A stretch of 64,000 nucleotides of DNA from Diphasiastrum complanatum (GCA_029204225.1 CM055102.1:10925245-10989244), one strand, 5' to 3'; positions 11,151 through 22,299 are shown, counted from the stretch's first letter. The notes: a model not told the origin generated them from the sequence alone. A program made the numbers and translations.

Positions 11151-11519
11151 TGAGGTTTGGATCTTGCTTATGGTATGGGACATAAGTAGGGTTTGAATCT
11201 TGAGTATGCTATGGAGTGTTGTGGTATGCTTGTGATTTGTTTATGGTCAGCAAGGGGGTGCTAGATAGGTCTTGCTTGGAGCTTGGATCTAGCTATGGTT
11301 GGGTGGTGAATACTTGAGGCCAGCTTGTTATCTATCTCTGTGTTTAAAGAGTAGGGACACAGGTGGAGGAGAGATCCTTGGAGGCTTGCAGATCCTTACT
11401 TGCAGGTTGAGGCATCTTAGCTTGGAGTTGGGAAACATCTTGAAGCTTGCAGGTTGCTTGGAGGACATTTGGAGGCTCTACCTTGGATTTGGAGGACTTC
11501 CTCACCTCTACTTGTAAAA
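11151..11519 (+). repeat. 5' LTR of the nested gypsy, last third
   Basis: Near-identical to 15650-16018 in the 3' LTR (both contain GGTTGGGTGGTGAATACTTG and end CTCTACTTGTAAAA). The upstream joint to the reversed copia RT at 11150 is the right breakpoint of the inversion. Confidence 0.92.
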
Positions 11520-11520
11520 G

Positions 11521-11532
11521 TGGTATCAGAGC
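11521..11532 (+). promoter_or_regulatory. Primer-binding site of the nested gypsy
   Basis: TGGTATCAGAGC one base after the LTR end CTTGTAAAA; initiator tRNA-Met type. Confidence 0.9.
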
Positions 11533-12577
11533 TAGACAAAGGATGGTAACCTTTCTAACCTTCTTCAAGTTCTATTAAGATCACCAACTAATTTTTTTTT
11601 TGTGGAAGATTATAGGCTTTTCTAGTTGTAGGAAGCTTGTAGTTGAAGTACCCAATGAATCTAGTTCTCTTTGGAAGAGATTAGTGATGCTTATAGAATT
11701 GCTTAGGGGCTGATTTTTGATAATGTTAGAGAAGTTTTAATGTGGGCTTTGGGTTTTTAAAAGTTCTGAAAAAAGATTTGTGGGACAGGTAGAGGAAGTC
11801 TTCCTCTACATACACAAACTTTTTTTGGCAAAAAGATTGATTCTAGCTATATGTTTTGATCAAAACTAGTGTTTTTTTTTTTTTTTTTGCATAAATGAAG
11901 TGTTTGAAGTTCTGATTTTCATTTTGAAGTTCTGTTTTTCAGAACTATAAATCTGAAAATCAGATCTAAAAAGTGAAGTTTTCATTCAAACTTCATTAGT
12001 TACACCTTTCTATCTCCTAGTTTCATGAAGATGACAATGTAGGAAGGAAATGGTAGTGTAACTTTGTGCATAAAACAAGTTTTGAAATTCTGTTTTTTGT
12101 CATTCTGAAGTTCTGATTTTCAGACCTGTAAATCTGAAAATCAGATCTGAAAATTGAAGTTTTCATAAAGCTTCATTAGTTATCCATTTCTAGACACTAG
12201 TTTCTTGGTTTTGGAAATCTAGAATAGTGAGAAATGTGAAAACTTTGATTGCTTTTGAAATGACAAATAGAATTGGAATGGGAATGGAATGAGAACTTTA
12301 TGTAAACATTAGCCTGGATTAGTTGATTGAAGTTTACATAAAGATTTGGTTTTCATTTTTTGAATAAGGCAAATGTAGCTTGTTGTTGTTTTCCTCTTAA
12401 GCTTGGATTAAGCTTACAAATAGTAGGCTTGGATTGAGCTTACAAACAATAAGATTGAATGATTAGAATTAAATGCTTTTTATTTGCATTGGATGTAACA
12501 ATTGAAGCATTTCTATCATTCTAATTTGAGCACTTCTTGTTGTATTTGCATAATAGGAAAACACACAAGCAACCCCA
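11533..12577 (+). other. Non-coding leader of the nested gypsy with duplicated hairpins
   Basis: About 1 kb of A/T-rich DNA without coding capacity between the primer site and the gag start. It contains two copies of a roughly 100-base segment (about 11921-12030 and 12103-12210), each with an inverted repeat: 12112-12123 (TCTGATTTTCAG) pairs perfectly with 12134-12145, and 11931-11942 pairs with 11953-11964 with one mismatch. This position is where LTR elements keep RNA packaging or dimerisation signals; that role is inferred. Confidence 0.6.
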
Positions 12578-12715
12578 ATGGATCAAACCAATGAAAACCC
12601 AACATTTGATCTATCAAACCCATCCAATGTGGCACAAGCTCTTGAACTATTATACCAACAAATTCAATGTCTTGGACATTCTAAGAAGGGAAAAGCTCTT
12701 TGCCAAGGAGTCTAA
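12578..12715 (+). pseudogene. gag: N-terminal stub of gypsy gag
   Basis: ATG followed by DQTNENPTFDLSNPSNVAQ and about 12 more codons, then the sequence switches to RT coding in a different frame near 12670 (INTERNAL joint at AATTCAATGTCTTGG). What remains is about 30 residues of gag; the rest of gag, the protease and the RT palm with its YxDD motif have been deleted. Confidence 0.6.
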
Positions 12716-13225
12716 GTGTGACTTTTTTGCTAAGGAATTGTCCTACTTGGGGCATAAGATTTCCGAAGGGGGGGTGGAGATTGAGGCTGATTGTATCCAG
12801 AGGGTTATTGATTGGCCTATTCTCACCACAGTTTGGGAAATCAAGTCTTTTTTGGGGTTTGTGGGATTTTTTCGTCGGCATATTCCCCAATTTGCTCGAT
12901 TGGCATTTCTCCTTACCCAGGCCTTGAAAGGCTATAACAAGCTAAGCCGGAGGGCTAAGAGTCCACTAGTGGTGTGGACGGAGGATATGAATAATTGTTT
13001 TGAGTTGCTTAAGAAAAGTGTCACTTCGGCACCAATACTAATCATTGTTGATCCTAATAAGACTTTTGTGGTTAGGACCGATGCTAGTGATTATGCTATT
13101 GGAGCTATTTTGATGCAGGATGGACATCCTGTGGCTTATGAAAGCAAGAAACTCAATCCTGTTCAGTCTAGGTATTGTACCTATGAGAAGGAACTGTTTG
13201 CAATTGTTCATTCCTTGAAAATTTG
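12666..13225 (+). pseudogene. pol: Gypsy RT thumb/connection and RNase H
   Basis: Starts inside RT at VLDILRREKLFAKESKC, followed by the Ty3/gypsy connection FLGFVGFFRRHIPQFA and RNase H with RTDASDYAIGAILMQDG, YCTYEKELFAIVHSLK; a stop at 13225 interrupts RNase H, which continues as YGARFEVLTDHQTLRYF from 13236. No catalytic RT palm is present, so the protein cannot polymerise. Confidence 0.9.
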
Positions 13226-13235
13226 ATGACATTAT

Positions 13236-14936
13236 TTGTATGGAGCCAGATTTGAAGTTTTGACGGATCATCAGACTCTTCGATATTTCTGTGATGCTAC
13301 AGATTTAAAGGGGAGGCAAGCTAGATGGGCTGAGCTGATGCAAATCTTTGACTTTTCTATACGTTATTGTAAAGGAAGTCAAAATACTCTAGCGGATGCT
13401 TTGAGTTGGTTACCGGTTATTAATCAGTTGTGCTTTACTGTTATAGAACCGGAGTTGTTTCAGTCTCTTCAAGGACTATATGAGTCCGATCCTTTTTTTG
13501 GAAAGTATTGGCAACAAGTACTTTTGGGGGTCGATTCAGGGTTGCAAGATTCCTCAAATCAGGGAAAGACTGAAACGGATTTCCTAATTCGAAACAGGAT
13601 TTTGTTTCGTAAAGGAAAGGTGTGTGTACCGGAGAATGACACTGTAAGGGCCCAGATCTTGCATGAGTGTCATGATAGTCCATGCGCAGGACATCCGGGT
13701 ATACAAAGAACACTTGACTTAGTTCGAAGGCAATTTTGGTGGCCTAAGATGAAAAGTCAGGTAGAGACCTATGTACTTAAATGTACTAAGTGCCAATTAA
13801 ATAAAGCAGAGAGGCTAAAAGCTAGTGGCCTATTACATCCTTTAGATATTCCTACCGGAAAGTGAGAAAGTATATCTATGGATTTTGTGGTTGGGCTTCC
13901 ACGTACATGGAAGGGCCATGATTCGGTTTAAGTCATTGTTGACAGACTTACGAAGTTTGCTCAATTTATCCCAACGAAAGCTACGGTTAAAGCTTCAGAA
14001 CTAGCTCAACTGTTTAATGAGAAGTTTTTTCGACTGTACGGGCTGCCTTGCGATATTGTCAGTGACCGTGACCCAAAACTCATTGGGAATTTTTGGCAAG
14101 CAGTATTTGAAAAGTTGGAAACAACTTTAAGTTTAAGTTCTACAGATCATCCGGAATCAGACGGTCAAACGTAAAGGACCAATCAGATGATGGAGGATAT
14201 GCTTCGAGCATATGTGGGCTATTGGCAGTCTGATTGGGAACAGTACCTTCCACTGGTGGAATTTGCATATAACATTGCAAAACATTCAGCGACCGGATTC
14301 AGCCCTTTCATGCTTATGTATGGTTTTCAACCTCGATCACCAATTAGTGTTGGCATGAAAAACCTACAGGTGCAAGCCGCAGCTGATTTCCTTGCGGATA
14401 TGCAAGAAATGTTACAACTGGCTAAAGATAGCATAAGAAGTGCCCAGGACAGGGCAAGGCACTATGCTGATCTATCTCGGAAGCACAAGGTATTCATGGT
14501 CAACGACTGGGTGTTTTTGAGAGTCCCTAGTCACTCTAGGGGCTTAAAAACTATTAAGTGTGCAAAGTTGGCACCTAGGTATTGTGGTTCTTTTAAGGTC
14601 ATCCAAGTGATAAACAAGGTCGCATACAAACTAGAACTTCCAGCTAAGGTTGGAATTCATCCTGTTTTCCACGTTAGTAAGTTGAAACCCTCGTTGGGGG
14701 CTGGGGAGACCCTGGTCCCTGTGGAAGATCTAGTGGAACTTCTTCGTGATGAGTCCATGAGTGGACCACCTGAACCTGAGGCGATTGTTAATAGCCCGCA
14801 GAGAACTCTACGTAGTAGAGTGCTTCGGGAATTTTTAGTCAGGTGGAGGGGCAAATCAGAAGAGGAGAATACCTGGGAAAAGGAGGCTGATCTCCAAAAG
14901 AATTTTTCAAATTTTTTCCTACAAGGAAAAATTTAA
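13236..14936 (+). pseudogene. pol: Gypsy RNase H end, integrase and chromodomain
   Basis: RNase H tail with QNTLADALSWLP; integrase HHCC zinc finger with CHDSPCAGHPGIQRTL and CTKC near 13785; integrase core with SMDFVVGLPRTWKG near 13875 and SDRDPKLIGNFW near 14065; stops at 13863, 13930 and 14174. The final open part (14187-14936) carries WQSDWEQYLPLVEFAYN, the GPY/F-like region near 14590, and a C-terminal chromodomain with REFLVRWRGKSEEENTWE. In chromoviruses this chromodomain reads histone marks and directs integration. Confidence 0.92.
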
Positions 14937-14952
14937 GTTTAGGGGGAAGGAA

Positions 14953-16018
14953 TGTTACATACCTATGTAACTAGCAGTACTTCAGACCCCTAATAGTCCA
15001 TTTAGTGTTGGGGGCTATATGGCAAGGTACCCTTAGAATTAAGGGTATGTGCCCTTGGATAAGGACAGACAAGTGACTATACCTTAGTTGGAGGTATGGG
15101 GTCACGTGACCCTTGGATAAGGGGTACCCTTACTATTAAGGGTAGGTGTCTTAGATTAAGGTACTAGTGTCCTTGATTAAGGGCAGGTAGGTGTCTATGC
15201 CTTGGATGGAGGTATGGAATCTAGTGAGGTGCTAGAAAGTCATTGGATGACTATTTTTCTAAACCTTGGGTCTCAACCTTGAACCATATCACTTTATTGG
15301 TCTAGGACCAAAGTATACTTGAACAACTTGGGCAATGGGACCTAGTAGGAGGGCGCCCTTCTAAAGTGTCCATTGAGTCTCCAACTCCCACAAGAAAGGC
15401 ATTCAAAGAGTCATAGGTTATGGAAGGAGTCTCTCCTATGGAGGCTCTTGGAGATTCTTTAACTCCCCTAGGCTTCTCTCTCTCTCTCATTGGATGAGCA
15501 TGGAACTCCATAGTGCATTGGGGGGTCCATGGGCCATCTATATTAGGGTAGTAGGGCGCCCATTGTGGAGGGGAGATCTCTCTTGTTTGCTTAGTTTATG
15601 CTCTAGTGTTGCTACTAGTGTGTAGAGTGCTTTCTTGTGGTAGTATGCTTGAGGTTTGGATCTTGCTTATGGTATGGGACATAAGTAGGGTTTGGATCTT
15701 GAGTATGCTATGGAGTGTTGTGGTATGCTTGTGATCTATTTATGGTTAGCAAGGGGGTGCTAGATAGGTCTTGCTTGGAGCTTGGATCTAGCTATGGTTG
15801 GGTGGTGAATACTTGAGACCAGCTTGTTATCTATCTTTGTGTTTAAAGAGTAGGGACACAGGTGGAGGAGAGATCCTTGGAGGCTTGCAGATCCTTACTT
15901 GCAGGTGGATGCATCCTAGCTTGGAGTTGGGAAACATCTTGAAGCTTGCAGGTTGCTTGGAGGACATTTGGAGGCTCTACCTTGGATTTGGAGGACTTCC
16001 TCACCTCTACTTGTAAAA
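14953..16018 (+). repeat. 3' LTR of the nested gypsy
   Basis: Starts TGTTACATACC after the polypurine AGGGGGAAGGA (14941-14951) and ends CTTGTAAAA; 1066 bp. Contains several diverged repeats of a CCTTGGATAAGG/AAGGGTA word between 15020 and 15190. The terminal AAAA instead of the usual CA is shared with the 5' copy, so it predates insertion. Confidence 0.9.
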
Positions 16019-16403
16019 AGCAGTTCTCTGGGTCAGCAAGAAGCAGACCATTGTAGCCCAGTCATCCTGTGAAGTAGAGTATGTGACAGCAGCGAAGATG
16101 GCCAACAAAATAATCTGGCTAAGGCAGTTCCTGAATGAATTGGGCAAAATAAGAAACGAGCCACTGGTTTTGCAGATGGACAACACCTCTGCAATACACC
16201 TGACAAATGATCTCGTGTTCCATTCCAGAACGAAACACATTGCGATCAAGTATCACTTGATCAGGGATCTGATTGAGAAGAAGATGATGCAGACCACCTT
16301 CATAGGAACAAAAGATATGGTTGCAGACATCTTCACTAAAGCTCTAGACAAAGGGCTCATTGAGAGGCAAAGGAGCGGTCTCGGGATCATAAAGCTACCA
16401 TGA
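16019..16403 (+). pseudogene. pol: Copia B pol, part 3 (RNase H C-terminal half)
   Basis: Resumes exactly where the reversed part 2 stopped, starting with the target duplication AGCAG. Codes for the RNase H motifs SCEVEYVTAAKMANKIIWLRQ, LVLQMDNTSAIHLTND and DMVADIFTKALDKGL, ending in IIKLP-stop at 16403. This short piece is open throughout. Confidence 0.92.
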
Positions 16404-16429
16404 TTTGAGAGGGAGCTGAAGAAACAAAG

Positions 16430-17423
16430 TGTTTTCGATTACAAAGTCTTGCTAGCTTTTAGCCCTTCACCTGATGAAGATGTTTGCGAACTCGAACATT
16501 TGGAGACACGAAACACGAAAAGTTTTGCGAACACGAAGGTCAACGAAGATGAAGACGAACGGTTTGCAAACACAAACGGTTCGTGAACACGAAGAATCGA
16601 CGAACGAGATTCCTTTGTGATCCAGCAAGAGAGAAACGCAGACGAGGTAAGCGAAACCAACGGTGGAAACGAAACCCATTCTGTCGTCCTGCTCCAAGGA
16701 GTACCACTAGAGATCATGCAAGTAACCAGAAGTATAGAGATATGACCTGATGGCATGACGTCAGCAGATACTTCCTTGGTCGTGGCTAATTGCCACTCTT
16801 GTAATTCCCCGATTAGTTGTAGATGTTTAATCACTCTAATCTTAGGTTTACATAGAGAGACCATACTTACTGGATAGTACTTGACATATATCATGACAGG
16901 ATACACATAGTGTAATAGAAGAAAAAAAAGGAAGTCTGGTGCTAGTAAGCAATCAAGACGAACACAGACAGAAGGTCCGCCTACGTGTGAGAAGATAATT
17001 CTGTCTAGGATCAGAAGATCCAATTGTCCGCTAGTGAAGCGAGACTACTACTTGTGAGAGAGCCGTGATTCTCTCACGCCAACGCACTACATGGATTCGC
17101 ATGCAGTGCTTCTTGAAGAAATCAGAGAAAATCAATATAGATTATTTTTTTGGTTGTGTTTGATCTTGGATGTCGAATGCTTATGTTGTTTTTATTTTTG
17201 TATATCTGAGTTTTCTTGTCCCTTTAGAATTCCGCACCTTGGTTGAAATGAAGTCGAATGTTGTATTAATTTTATGAACGTAGATCAGTGGTAATTGACT
17301 ACTCTCTGGAGGATTGTAGGAGTGTTTTCGCTGGCAGTGCCCAGCAAATGCATATGAACTCCATCCGAATCTCGAAAGAGAGTCGCGAATGTTTCGTGAA
17401 TTTTTTTCTCACAATTCTCATCA
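16430..17423 (+). repeat. 3' LTR of copia B
   Basis: Starts TGTTTTCGATTACAAAG after the polypurine GAGAGGGAGCTGAAGAAAC and ends ATTCTCATCA. Related to but clearly diverged from the copia A LTR. It is followed by TTGTATCGGAGC (17425-17436), a decayed primer site, and then by CACGACTCCCAACA ending at 17454; the true LTR end could therefore be 17454. Confidence 0.82.
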
Positions 17424-17454
17424 GTTGTATCGGAGCAACGCACGACTCCCAACA

Positions 17455-17906
17455 GGTTGTGTTGTTAAAACAACTATTGTGATAAATAGAAGTGGGATAT
17501 ATAAGGGCTCGGGTTTAGGATTTCTCTATTAAAAAAATTTATGAGGATAAACTTGATAGTGAAGAATTTGAGAAAGGAATAGAATGTTAATCACAATCAA
17601 AGAGCTCAACAATCTATCTCCAATTTCTAGAGATAATTTACTCTTCAAGAATGTTCTACGAACAAAGAAATATGAGGGATCTACCATTTTGTGAGTAGAT
17701 TTGTGAGTTTTGCGAGTTTTCCTATCTTTGACTATGGTGATAATGACAATCTCAAAACAATTTCGGCAATTTTGCATGCTTAAATAAACACCTGGAGTTA
17801 TTTTACATGCCATTAGTTACAAAAGAGGGCAACTGAGGTAGAGTATTATAGACATTGACAGATTATAGACTTACTATCAATCTTGGGGGATTAGACTATT
17901 ATGTGT
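17455..17906. other. Unassigned spacer with a 95-bp repeat
   Basis: No coding motif. Bases 17813-17904 (AAAAGAGGGCAACTGAGGTAG and onward to GGGATTAGACT) recur as a diverged direct copy at 22520-22600, on the far side of copia D. Confidence 0.6.
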
Positions 17907-19099
17907 TGTTGGAGAAAGAGGGTGTGTGAGTGTGAGAAACGAAAATAGCTCGAAAAAAAAATGAACATGAAAAAGAAATGAACTCAAAACTCAAACGAGA
18001 AGCGAACTCGAACAGAAAGTGTTCGTGCGCAACGGAATGAGCTATATTACTCTTTTCCTAAGCATGACTACGCCTATAAAAAATGAACAGAACGTTAGTG
18101 ATAGAGATCACGGTCAATCTGATTACGTAGCCAAATATTAACAAAATATCATAAGAATAATTTGTCGTGAATAACTAGACAAATTAGTAGTCGCGAATAA
18201 GAGCTAGACTGAGCTCGACTGATAATCAGTCGCGAATGATTCGCGAAAGGCAAGACTAAATATTAGTCGTCAACATCTAGACTAATAATAACTCGCTAAG
18301 AATATATTACCAGATTGTGTAGCAAGAGATTCGAACAGAATAGAAAAAAGCATAGCAATATCCACACAAATCTGAATTTTAGAACAACAGAGATGTTATC
18401 AGATTAAGTATAGCAAAATATACAAGTGAATAATGTTGTGGAGCACAAGACAATAGCGGACGAAACAACATGCTCTACAATCTATAAAAGGATGAACCTA
18501 TTACTGACAATACAAAAGAATCAATGCGCAAGGCATCTACTTCGTCTATCTTTGATAAGCGTCTGATGCTATTATTTTACGCACACTTCATCATCTCTTA
18601 TTTGAATACGCAAGTGGTATTCAATATATACACAATTCTACAAGTGTGCAGATGAAGAAAGTACAAAGTGGATGTGTTGTCTGTAGGAGATCATGGGTGG
18701 CTGCTGTCGTTGTCAAATCTGTTAGCATAGTTGCATGGGATGAGCAAGAAAAAGCCGCGACGTCAGCCTTTGCTGAAATCAACGTTGGTGAAGATGCGAA
18801 AAATGCGTCACTCTGACGAAATGCCTTAGAATTTTATTTACAAGGTGCCTTCGCCTTTCCTAGAACACCTTTGGCATTTTGTAAAGCAGTGTCGTCTTTT
18901 TCGCTTGGTCCAAATCACGTGTAAAAACACAATGTCACATTTTTTGCCTTTTTTTCGCTTGTGAGAATCTACTTGTATTTATGCAGACAGTCGCGTTTTA
19001 TTCGTCTATCTTATTTTACATGTAAATATGCAGACTGTGCGACAACATGAGTAAAAATGCAACATGAATGGAGGCAGATTAAAATAGGAAAATCCAACA
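17907..19099 (-). repeat. 3' LTR of copia D
   Basis: Direct copy of 21070-22299, lacking an insertion of about 25 bases (GGATTTTAGGAGAGGAAGAG region) near the element-internal end of the other copy. Contains clusters of CGAA/TCGCGAA words and several TATTAGTCG-like repeats. Confidence 0.9.
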
Positions 19100-19106
19100 A
19101 CCCCCC

Positions 19107-20134
19107 TTAATCTGGATCCATGAATGCCTTGATCTTCAGACTAAGCAATGCACAAAATTTATTGTGTGCATTAACACTTAATGCTTTCGTGAATATATCT
19201 ACAACCATATCTTGCGTTCTACAGTACGTTAAGCTCACCTCCTTGTTGAGAACCTTGCCCCTGATGTAGTGATATCTGATTTCAATGTGCTTACTCCTAG
19301 AGTGAAATCTAGGGTTGGCTGATAAGACAATAACACTCTGATTATCACAAAATAAGATTTTAGGGCTGTACTGATACAGATTAACGTTTGAAAGTAAATT
19401 TCTCAACCAAAACGTTTTTTTATTAGATTGAGAAGCAGCAATGTACTCTGCTTCTGTAGAAGAAAGTTTGGTAGAGGTTTGCTTATGATTGTTCCATGAG
19501 ATAGGACTTCCATTGAAGAAGAATGTAAATCCAAATGTGGACTTACGATTGTCTACATCTCCTCTCCAGCTTGCATCAGAATATCTATTGAGCTGATGAA
19601 GATTGTCATTGTTGACATTTCCCTAGCAGATGCATTGGTCCATGGTAGCTCGAATATACCTCATGACTCTTATGAGAGTCTGTCAATGGGTAATGCCAAG
19701 ATTAGCCATATATTGGCTGAGTGGACTTACTACAAAAGAGATATATGGTGTTGTACAAATCATTGCGTACATGAGAGATCCAAGTATCGATTGATAAGGA
19801 TACTCTCTCATTTGCTCCTCTTCCTGCTTGGTCTAAGGACATTGATCCTTTGACAAATGCAGGTTGGATCCATTGGTGAGTGAGCTAATTTACAATTCAT
19901 TAGATTGTATATGTTAAGAACATTGTGAAGATACCTTTGTTGAGTGATGTAAATCAGGCATCTCGCTCTGTCTCTATGGATTTGAATGCCCAGACAGAAG
20001 TGAGCTTCGTCCAGATCAGTCATGTCGAACTCTGAAAATAGCATCTGCTTGGAATCCTTGACCAAATTGGTATTGTTATTGAAAAGCAATGTATCATCCA
20101 TGTATAAGGTGATGATAATGAAGGATTGCTGCAC
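19107..20134 (-). pseudogene. pol: Copia D RT C-terminal part and RNase H
   Basis: Minus strand from 20134: RT with the catalytic LYMDDTLLF followed by FDMTDLDEAHFCLGIQI and QQRYLHNVLNIYNLMNC; then frameshifts; RNase H with the ASWRGDVDNRKSTFGF region near 19560, TEAEYIA near 19440, CDNQSVIVLSANPRFHSRSK near 19340 and DMVVDIFTKALS near 19190. Coding ends at 19107, five bases before the polypurine tract. Confidence 0.9.
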
Positions 20135-20364
20135 TGACTTGGAATAGATGTTGCAATCAGCAGTGTCTGATTTGAATCTTTGTTTGATGAGGAATGTGTG
20201 GGATTCAACTGTTCTTTGTGTTGTGCTAGTTTCTGGTCTGGCTTTGATTGCTTCAGGCCTTTCTTCTTCTTCTTCTTAGTCGTGCTCTTTTTGGTGTATA
20301 AAGTTTGAGAATCAGTTGAGGAATCAGTTGAAAAACTTAAGGCTTTGTTCCTCCGCGTGTCTTC

Positions 20365-20919
20365 CTACAACAACATAGTAATGACTCTCGAAAGAGTCAA
20401 TTCTGGATGTGTCATGATGATCATCACCCAGCTGTCGTATAAGCTTGTCAAGGTTGTAAGCAGTTGCATCACTGCGTCTTGATCGTCTATGACAAATCTG
20501 ACAATGGCCATTTGCCTGAGCAGGTTCTTGAATTGATTGATGTGATTCTGCATAAAATCACCATTCGCCATCTTGAGGGAGTAAAATTTCTGCCTGAGAT
20601 GTAGCTTGGAGCTATGTCTTGCACTTCGTATAGTGTTCTCAAGATGTCCCAGACTTCTTTCGATGTCTGGGCCTCGGATACATGGCCGATCTGGGTATCC
20701 GTAATGTTGAGGATGATCAGCGCGAAAGCCTTTCCATCCTTCAACTTCCATCTGACGATTGTTGCGTCATCTACTTTGGGTTGCCCTTTTGCACCTGTAA
20801 CGACGTCATACAATTTTTTAGCCATTAGTATAGTTTTCATCTTAAATTTCCACAGATGGCTATTGGCTCCATCAAGTTTGTCCATGATGGGACTAGCTTT
20901 CCCTTGGGAATCCATGTGA
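20365..20919 (-). pseudogene. gag: Copia D gag
   Basis: Starts at 20915 with MDSQGKASPIMDKLDG and NSHLWKFKMKTILMAKKLYD, the UBN2/DUF4219-type copia gag, continuing after a frameshift near 20600 into SLKMANGDFMQNHINQFKNL and LTTLTSLYDSWVMIIM. It ends by deletion into RT sequence; no zinc knuckle remains. Confidence 0.87.
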
Positions 20920-21057
20920 AAGATTAGTCTAAGTGATAGGAAAAACTATCAGTGACTTAAGTATGAAAATCTAGCACTGAATTACAGAACAAGAAGACAA
21001 TTACTCTATCGACTAGTAGAGTCTTGTACTGTGGAAGCTTATCAGGCTACGAAAATG

Positions 21058-21069
21058 GCTCTGATATCA
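21058..21069 (-). promoter_or_regulatory. Primer-binding site of copia D
   Basis: On the minus strand TGATATCAGAGC directly follows the LTR end CCAACA; one change from the initiator tRNA-Met match. Confidence 0.85.
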
Positions 21070-22299
21070 TGTTGGAGAAAGAGGGAGTGTGAGTGTGAAA
21101 AACGAAAATAGCTCGAAAAGAAAACGAACACGAAAAAGAAACGAACTCGAAACTCAAACAAGAAGCAAACTCAAACAAAAAGTGTTTGTGCGTAGTGGAA
21201 TGAGCTATATTACTCTTTCCCTAAGCATGACTACGCCTATCAGAAATGAACAGAACGTTAGTGATGGAAATCACAGTCGATCTGATTACGCAGCCAAACA
21301 TTAACAAAACATCAGAAGAGTAATTTGTCATGAACAGCTAGGCAAATTATTAGTCGCAAATGATTCGCGAAGAGCTACACTGAGCTCGACTCATAATCGG
21401 TTGCGAATGGTTCGCGAAAGGCAAGACTAAATATTAGTCGTCAACAGCTAGACTACTAATAATTCGCTAAGAACAAATAACCATATTGAGCAACAAGAGA
21501 TCAGATAGAATGAAAAAAAGCATAGCAATATCCACACAAATCTGAACGCAGAACAACAGAGCTGTTATCAGATTAAGTATATCAAAATATACAAGTCAAT
21601 AATGTTGTGGAGCACAAGACAATAGCGAATGAAACCTCATGCTCTACAAAGCTAATTCAATCTGTAAAAGGAATGAACCCATTACTGACAATACAAAAGA
21701 ATCAATGCGCAAGGCATCTACTTCATCTATCTTTGATAAGCGTCTGATGCTATTATTTTACGCACACTTCATCGTCTCTTATTTGAATACGCAAGTGGTA
21801 TTCATTGTATACACAATTTTACAAGTGTGCAGATGAAGAAAGTACAAAGTGGATGTGCTCTCTGTAGGAGATCGAGGGTGGCTACTGTCGTTGTCAAATC
21901 TGTTAGCACAGTTGCATGGGATGAGCACGAAAAAGCGTGGCGTCAGCCTTTGCTAAAACGAACCTTGGTGAAGATGTAGAAAATGCGTCACTCTGACGAA
22001 ATGCCTTAGAATTTGATTTACAGGGTGCCTTCGCTTTTCCTAGGGCACCTTCGGCATTTTGTAAGACAATGTCGCCTTTTTCGCCTGTCACAAATCATGT
22101 GTAAAAACACAGTGTCGCATTTTTTGCCTTTTCTTCGCCTATGAGAATTTACTTGTATTTATGCAGACAATCGTGTTTTATTCGTCTCTTATTTTACATG
22201 TAAATATGCAGATTGTGCGACAACATGAGTAAAAATGCAGCATGAATGGAGGCAGATTAAAATAGGATTTTAGGAGAGGAAGAGGAGATAAATCCAACA
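21070..22299 (-). repeat. 5' LTR of copia D
   Basis: Starts (as written on +) TGTTGGAGAAAGAGG and ends AAATCCAACA. Holds the promoter for the minus-strand element; no TATA box was assigned with confidence. Confidence 0.9.

Larger units (their letters stand above)
9454..16018 (+). mobile_element. Ty3/gypsy chromovirus nested in copia B
   Basis: LTRs about 1.07 kb, tRNA-Met primer site at 11521, and protein order RT-RNase H-integrase-chromodomain, which defines a chromovirus-type Ty3/gypsy. It entered copia B RNase H; the 5-bp duplication AGCAG is seen at 16019-16023 and, reversed, at 10161-10165. Its 5' LTR is split: the first 707 bases are now inverted (9454-10160) and the remaining 369 follow at 11151-11519. 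The internal region has lost nearly all of gag, the protease and the RT palm. Confidence 0.92.
6688..17423 (+). mobile_element. Ty1/copia retrotransposon B, carrying a nested gypsy and an inversion
   Basis: Same family as copia A. Its own sequence lies in three pieces: 6689-9453 (+), 10166-11150 (now reversed) and 16019-17423 (+). Put back in order these follow copia A without a gap apart from a few bases at the inversion joint. The intervening DNA is a Ty3/gypsy element. The 5' LTR is not of this family (see the 144-bp LTR at 6544-6687); the 3' LTR is. Many stops and frameshifts make it non-autonomous. Confidence 0.9.
17907..22299 (-). mobile_element. Ty1/copia retrotransposon D (internally deleted)
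   Basis: Two LTRs of 1193 and 1230 bp bounded by TGTTGGA and TCCAACA enclose only about 1.97 kb. On the minus strand: LTR, primer site TGATATCAGAGC, gag, remnants of RT and RNase H, polypurine AAGGGGGGT, LTR. The protease, integrase and RT fingers are missing. GTGT flanks both ends (17903-17906 and 22300-22303), a possible four-base remainder of the target duplication. Family differs from copia A-C. Confidence 0.92.
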
